64,000 bases of DNA from Parus major. Taxonomy: Eukaryota; Chordata; Aves; Passeriformes; Paridae. The translations under genes and the position numbers were made by a program. Positions 57,084 to 64,000 of this stretch are shown here, in pieces. The first letter of the stretch is position 1. Every line of letters begins with the position of its first letter. A model generated the notes under the pieces. That model saw only the letters and a program-made list of their open reading frames with translations, was not told the origin of the DNA and ran no database searches. The stretch covers positions 657,553 to 721,552 of the forward strand of contig NC_031771.1 in the NCBI RefSeq assembly GCF_001522545.3, in the 5' to 3' direction.

Positions 57084-60000
57084 GTTAGTCAATGAACCTT
57101 ACCTTCTGCTTGTAGGATCATCAAAACCAGGCTACCTCCATTCCAGCTGGATTTAAAGCTGATAAATCAGGCATTCACTTTTCACCCAGATGAGGTGTAT
57201 TTTGGAATCCAGCCTGGAGCCTGCGGTAACACCTAATGACCATGTGCAGCCATCCACGTCACAACTACAATGCAAAATTCCTCTTTTAGAAGGAAACTGA
57301 AATAACCCCCAGCCATTAAATAATCCTTGCTTTGTTTGTAATTTTGCTCAGAGGCATGGTTTTTCTCTGTTCTCCCTTAATTTTGCCATGTCTTGTTTCA
57401 AAGGTGAGCATGTAAAGCTGTTTCCCTTCATCTTTAATTACAGGTCCTTGTAAAGAAGATGTATGGGAAAATGCAAGTTTCTTATACATCCAAGATTTTC
57501 ACAGAGGCTGAAGAACTGGTCTGAACATGAAGCAAGATTATGAAACATGCTTATTTTTAGAGCTGCTTGTACACCCTGCAAGCTAACTAAATTAAAACTT
57601 TAAAAGAGTGCTATAAAAACTAATAAAGCTGAGTATAGAGGTTTTAGTTTTGTTGATATGTTCCAGTGATTTTTTATGAAACTCGAGAGCAGATAATTTA
57701 CAGTAAAACAACAATAGATCTGAGAGAAAGGAAAAAATAATTATAATTCTATCAAACTTAGTTGAAAGTCTTATTATTCATTGTCCAACTGATTAAATCA
57801 AAAATAAATAATAATAATAATTGTATCATTTAGGTTGTTTCTGAGAAAAGCTTTAGACTTTTTTTGGTCTATATATTTTCAGAATTATATGTAGTGTAGT
57901 TTTGGGGAAAAGGCTCCAAGTCCCTCCACGCTGTTCAGAACATCCATGATTTAGTTATTCTAGCACACAAGGAATCAGCTGCTTTCCAGACCTGATTTGA
58001 TCTTGGAAAAGTTAAGTGATCAGTTGAAGACAGCACAGTGTCTTTGGCAGGACCTCAGCTGGATTTGGATAAAGCCCAAATTCCCATCCAGAAAACCCCA
58101 AAGTGTGTAAGTAACTTATGGAGTCCCAGTTGCTAGAACTCTGCATAGAAATTCCTTTTTCATGTGTGTTTATTTTTTCATCCTGAGCAGTGACACCTGT
58201 TGTCTTAGAACTTGTTCTAATAGTCATTTCTATGGACGAATATCTCAGTTTATCAGTGAGGAAGGCAGAGTAGTTCTATTAATCAAAAAAAAAAAAATAT
58301 GCTCACTTCTTTAGGAAAATGTGTGAGATATGGACTGTCTGATAATGCAACAAACAGAAGTTGACATACAGTTTACAGTTTCACCACCACCGACTTCTAC
58401 ACCCCGAGTCCCTTTAGAGAGTAAAACCAAAGTTGGTAGAATTGACCTGAATAGAACCTTCTTCAGACTTGAAAGGGTTTCTCTGTGAGGATGGATCTGG
58501 GAAGAGAACAGTGCTGTAACCAGACATCCAGTGCTGTTGGAGTCAGTTTGCTCTGACAGTCATGCTGGAGGTTTGTGCAAAAGCTGCTTAGGAGAGAAAT
58601 TGGAAGACTTCAAAAGGTAGTAGAGTGTCAAGTTGGAGAGAGTCATCAGTGGGTAACAGAAAAATAGAAGAACTGCTGGAAAAAGCCTGAGTAAAATACA
58701 AGGGTAACGGCATTATCAAATTTGAAACTAAGACTATGGAATCTGATATCTAAGGATGTCTTACGTTTTTGGTAGAAAACATCCTGTTTTACTTGTGCAA
58801 TGAAGTCCTCAAAAGAGAGAAAAAGAATGAATACTTTCCTTCAGTTGGAACTGAAGACATTCCATGATACCAAGATGCAAATACAGGAAAAAAAGGCTTT
58901 TAGCAGCCTTGTCTAGTGAAAATTGTCCTTACCAATGGAAGGGGCTTGGAACTGGATCTTTAAGGTGCCTTGAAACCCAAACCATTCTTTTATTCTATGA
59001 GAGCATCTTTTCAGGGATGGTAAAAGCATGGCTATGTCCATTAATGACCATGGCTATGTCCACAGTGTGAGCTGAGCTGGGGCAGTCTGAGCTGGAGAGG
59101 GCTGGGCATCAGGGAGGGGCAAGGGGCTGAGACCCATATGTTATGCAGAAAGTGTACATATTTTCCTTTGAGGAATTGTGGGCAAAACCTTGGGTTCATG
59201 TGCAAAGAAATCGCTATGTCAGACAGCCAAATGTACCACACATTGGACTTGTAGAGGAAGATGAAAAGGTCAGTCTATAGGAAGTGCAAGTTTCTGGTGC
59301 AGTCTGACCCTGCAGTGAATGCAGGATGTGTTGCACTCACTGCACAAATGACAGTTGCCCTTTGTCTGGGATCTTAACTGAACTGTTGGACATCCAGTCT
59401 TGGGAAATGCTCTAGGAGCTGCTAAAGTCCCAGTCTGCAAACAATGAGTTAGTATATGCAGAGTATCTAGGACGTACCTCTGCAGATTTATTACCAGTAT
59501 TCCACAGTTCCCCAGGTTTTTAGAGAGCTATTTAAATGTGGGACAAATTTACACTGAGAGACTGAAATTAATATATGCATGAAATCTTCTTTTTCTAACC
59601 ACTTTCTTTTAATGTGGAGAATTCTGGAAGAACAGGAAATAGCTCTAATTAGAATCAGTGACCTAAAAAGTGCGCTTGCTTTGAGAAGTGAGAAGTCTTT
59701 CTAGTCGTCGGGTGAAATGAATTTCTCATTGATTGCTCCACTTCCCCAGTTCAGGTCAGACCTATAATGGTGTTTATTGTATCGTGGCACATTTTGACAT
59801 GGTGAGGGTATGGTATAACTGTGTTACTGTCCCCCTATCTTACTGACCTTCTCTAAAGTGAATTAACTTTGTTGAGGTCTGTGCTGTAGCTTGTATCTGT
59901 TAGCTTTCTTGACACTGACCTTCTGGCTGCAGTTCTCTGACTAACCAGTAAAAGTGGGAAGAGAAGGCTTGGCCTGGAAAAAACATGCTGGAAAACTCTG

Positions 60001-60304
60001 TGTGTATCAGTGTGGCTCATTTGTCATGTAGCTGAGTTTTAAGAAGTTTCTGGTTTCAGCCCAAGAATTCACTTGCTCCACTGTGTCCTTGTATTTTAGT
60101 ACTTATGTTAGAACCATGGGAAGGTTGCTAAGGAAGCCCAAGGCTGCAGGATCTGCACTACACTGGGCAATCTGCACTCAGGAGTAATTGTGCTAGCTTG
60201 TTTCTGTAGGAAAGCTAATGGGATTAAATTTCTTTTTGAAGTAACCCCTCTGGATTTGAATTAAACGCGTGTGCAAAATTGGTTAAAAACACCTCCTAGA
60301 TAAG

Positions 60305-60340
<36 letters not shown>

Positions 60341-63300
60341 TAGGGCTGGTTGATTGTATCAGTAGAGCATGGAAGACCCACTAATTTTTAGGCAGGGAGT
60401 ACCCTTACATTTTGATGAATATTGTAAGGTTAGAATGGCCTGAACTAATTTTAACAGTCAGTTTGTGTACTCATTGCATTCTAGTCTTAGCACTGCAGAC
60501 TTGGCAAAGGTGAGATTTTTGCCAATTGCATTGCTGGTTTACAGGACCAAAGCCCATGCTTCTTTCTCCTCCTCCTTGGAACACTGGTATACTGGGTACT
60601 CAGCCTCTTTGGGTCCCTGGCAGCCTCTTTTCTCCTTGTGATATAACCATGCTGAAGCAGAAAAATCTGTGCTAGGGTAGGTAGTATTGTTTGTACCGTT
60701 CTTTTTCCTCCTGGCATGGTGTATAGCAGGTTTTTTAAGTACTTTTTTATGACTGACATTGGAATAGGGCAAATGTTTTCTTTTAGATAAATTTGCCTTA
60801 CAGGTGATAGTGAGGGTTTTTTTTGGATCAGGGCATGAAGAGATGATTAAAAATGGAATACTGTAATTTGTGTTTCTCTGTCTATTTACCATACACAGGG
60901 GTTATTGAAGTGTATGGTGCTGAATGCTATAAACTTCAGTATGCCACATGTTACCAGCTCAATGATATGTATGGTGGGCTGAGCTAAAATGCTCAGTTGC
61001 TGAGTTCTTCCCTCACCTTTGCTGCTCTGGTGAGTGCAAAATCAGCAGCTGACACCCCTCCTTCTTCCTGCACACACAAATGGTGAAAATGAGTCCTGAA
61101 TACTTGCAAACCCTCTGTATTATGGAACTACACTTGCTGTGGGGAGAAACATTAAATGCATTTTAGATACCATTTCAGTAATGGCTCTGACTCTGCTTCC
61201 AGAACTTATAGAAAAGATCATGTCTACAGCACTAAGTATTGTTATTGTAAATGATCTCTTTCCTCAAATTTCACCACCTCTCAGCAACATGATAGCAGCT
61301 GCCATGCAAAATATTTGCCATAAACGGTTTGATTGTGTGTATTTTTCCTCTTTCGTAACAACTTGTTTGTAAACAAGTGTCATGGCTATCAGCACACTTT
61401 TCAATAGAGTTTGGCTTCAAGTATAAAATTGTGTCATAGGTGTATTTGTGAAACCCTATCTAGCATTCCTTTAATAATTTTAGTAGACTCTTAACTAGAT
61501 GAGTAGTGCTGACAATAATTTTTAAAAGTCTGGTAGTGAATTGTTTTTCATGGCTTCTCTTGTCAGTATTGCTGGAAATAATTGATCCACAGTGCTGAGG
61601 TATAAATTACAGACTTAGCACTTTATATAGTGATTTGATCCTCCAATCTCCCCAACATTAGGCACCTAGAAGTTTGAAATGGAGTTATTCTCTCTTTGGT
61701 CAGCAAATAATTCATTTTAATGCACTTTGAGCCTCCTGGAGAGGGATACACTGTTTAAGATTTTCATTGGAAAGCAGTACTTTGTCATCCACAGCACAGT
61801 GTTTACATTTGGTGTCCTATGGCTGCTGGCAGTGATGGCTCTACATAAAGCTGGGGGAGCTCTTAAAAGTAAGTACTGAGAGCTCCATTCTTTGCTAAGT
61901 GTAAACTGGGACCTGACAAAAATTAACAAATGTCTCTTAGGGAGAGACGGATGGAAATACTTGTTCTGGTATTCCTGATCACAGACTATACCCAGGGATT
62001 GGCTTCTTCCAAAATGCTTCTCTGAGATGGATTTGGCCTTGAACTGACTAGATGGCAGCTTTTAGGTGTTTGCAGCTACTCTTCTTGATTATGAATAAAA
62101 GTAATACAGGATGATTCCCACTGTGCTACAAACAGGAGCCATGAGAATCATCTCCAAGCTGATTTTTGGATCCTTTGCCAAATACATTTGGTCAGAGAAC
62201 TGAGAAACTTTCAGGCATGAGAATAGTCCCCCTGAGGTTTGGGCACAAAAGCATAACCCGCTGGTGTTACTGATTACTGTGAAACCTGTTTGTTCTGTTG
62301 AGGTGTTCTGCTGCAAATCCAGCCCAGTTTACCAGACAGAATATGTTGCAGGTATTCATATTGGTATAGGGTTACTTTTTTTTCCCCTTTGTTTACTGAA
62401 ACTCCACAATAACTACAACAACATTCCCATATCCCCTTGGAGTTTAGATAAAACTTAAAAGAATGGAGACAGAACCATAGTTCACCAGTCGCTGATATGA
62501 TCCAGCTTAAATAATTTGCTGCCTTAATGTGGAGTTGTGCCCATGTGAGATTATTCCAAGCCTGGTCCCTAGCTGTGTACTGGCTCTTTCTTTGTGGTTT
62601 GCTGCTAGTGAGGCTATATCTCTTGAGAAACTATTTAGATGTCAGAGTCTCTGCCTGGTGGGAAAAGGTTTTCAGTGCCTGTCTATTGATGTTATAGTTT
62701 TGTTGTAGTGGGAGAATAAAACACTATGCATATTTATATGCTTAGAAGCTTTCCTAAGATGTCATATCTTAAAGGAAAGTAAAACAGGAAAAGAAAAAAT
62801 TTATTCTCAGACTTGGAAGACTATGAATTATTTGTCCTTTAAAAGCTTTCACTATCTCTGCATGAAAGAAGTCCTATTATTAAAAGCAAGTATTTCTTTC
62901 TCTGCATGTCAATAAGAGAAAGACCAGAACTGACTGATTTTTGTGGCATCTTTTCCTTTAGAGAGCTGGACAGCTTTACCTGGTTGGCACTAAGAAGCTG
63001 TTTTTAAAACAACATTTACATCAACCTCTAACTAGTTGATAGACTTAATATTAATGTGAGATTAGACCTCTTCTAAAAGATCTATGAGAACTGAAAGATT
63101 AAATAGAGCCTTGAAGGTGTTTGTGTAGCTACATAAGTTCTCTAACTGTTAAATTTATTTTCCCCATATATCCAAAGTTTTTGGTTGAGTTTTTCATTCA
63201 GAGAATGTTTATTATGACTCTTTTCTTGGATTTGTGAGTATTTACATAATCTAGAACACTTGAAAATTAACATACTGCTCTGGAATATGCCCACCATCTC

Positions 63301-64000
63301 ATCCTGGCACTTCTGTCTTGGCTCTACAAACTGGATAGCTTCTTTTTGTGCTTGTGTGAAGCAAGGGCCACAGAACCTGATAGATGCCTGTTTTCCCTAG
63401 AGGGACATCATCACCTCATCATTTCTCTCTGGTTTTGAGTATATTTTGGGGAGTGAGGTATAGAATGACAAATTCCATTTTTGGACACTCCCCGCATATT
63501 GCAGCCAGAAAAATACTAATTTTTGCTTAGATATGTAAGGTGAATATAGACATGTTCATTATTTTCTATAATCTAGTCTTTCATTGTAAGTTGTTATAAG
63601 TAATGTCCTGAAATCAAAGTTATAGGCCAACAAAATATTTTCTTGGGATGTGTTGAATTGTTGGAACTGGTTTGTTTTCTTCTGTGGTATTTGTAGAGGA
63701 TCATAGTTCCTGAGTTGGGAGTACAGCATTTTAGGTAAACCCAAGAGTGGAAACTCTGATTTACACTGACTTCACTAAGGTACCCTACAGGTAATGAAAC
63801 AAAATAATTTGATGTCAAATGTTCTAATTTTGGAGGAAATGTGTTTTTGTCTTATGTAAGGATGTTAATATTAGCTTATAGGAACTCCTCTTCGGAGGTA
63901 TCAAATTCTTTCCATTCTATCTCCTACATTTTAGTAAACAGAATAAATCAATGATTCTGTGATCATACCATGGAAGAAACTTAGCATACACAAAAGCCTC
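57084..64000. other. No gene seen
   Basis: AT-rich unique-looking sequence to the window end. It includes a perfect (AT)n run at 60309-60337 and a short tandem copy of a 'catggctatgtcca' unit at 59028-59062. No LTR ends, CR1 tail or exon recognised. Confidence 0.45.
60309..60337. repeat. (AT)14 microsatellite
   Basis: A perfect dinucleotide run of 29 bases. Confidence 0.95.

Overview
The window reads as bird nuclear DNA, most likely passerine. Four stretches of CR1 LINE carry the typical avian 3' region, LTRs of avian ERVL and class II types are frequent, and one solo LTR has an alpharetrovirus-like R-U5. I find no host exon, tRNA, rRNA or bacterial feature. The sequence between repeats is AT-rich, stop-laden and unremarkable, so this is intergenic or deep intronic DNA. 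LTR elements make up roughly a third or more of the window. That would fit a repeat-accumulating compartment such as the W chromosome or a pericentromere, but the sequence alone does not prove it.

Layout. 1-1760: the 3' part of a CpG-rich LTR abutting, and probably nested in, a minus-strand ERVL-type LTR. 1761-10310: mostly unique, with a solo LTR (4347-4681), a CR1 tail (about 5858-6190) and an ERVL-type LTR fragment (about 6978-7450). 10311-19096: a solo ERVL LTR (5-bp duplication GGAAC) split by a 7.3-kb minus-strand class II provirus, here ERVK-1 (10922-18261, 6-bp duplication AAAAGA). It carries gag, dUTPase, protease, RT, RNase H and integrase remnants but no env. 19102-29747: featureless. 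29748-38010: LTRs at 30047, 30915, 34564 and about 35400, and a CR1 interrupted by an 803-bp LTR with a 4-bp duplication. 41786-42091: the alpharetrovirus-like solo LTR. 43390-44625: a CR1 tail and another solo LTR. 46020-51843: the 3' end (env plus 3' LTR) of a minus-strand retrovirus, whose LTR is split by ERVK-2 (46307-50262), a gutted relative of ERVK-1. 53346-57078: three more LTRs, the last holding both assembly gaps. 57084-64000: unique.

How it fits together. No genes cooperate here; this is a record of layered retroviral insertion. There are four clear nestings (LTR in ERVL LTR with ERVK-1, LTR in CR1, LTR in an unclassified repeat, ERVK-2 in an env-bearing ERV LTR) and one probable nesting at the left edge. 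All retroviral coding regions are broken by stops, frameshifts or deletions. The most striking point is ERVK-2: its two LTRs differ by one base in 281 by eye, while its interior is badly decayed and deleted. That suggests recent copying of an already defective genome with proteins supplied by another element. ERVK-1 also carries a small lysine-rich open frame where env would be expected, and both ERVK copies keep a second LTR-edge-like sequence upstream of the true polypurine tract.
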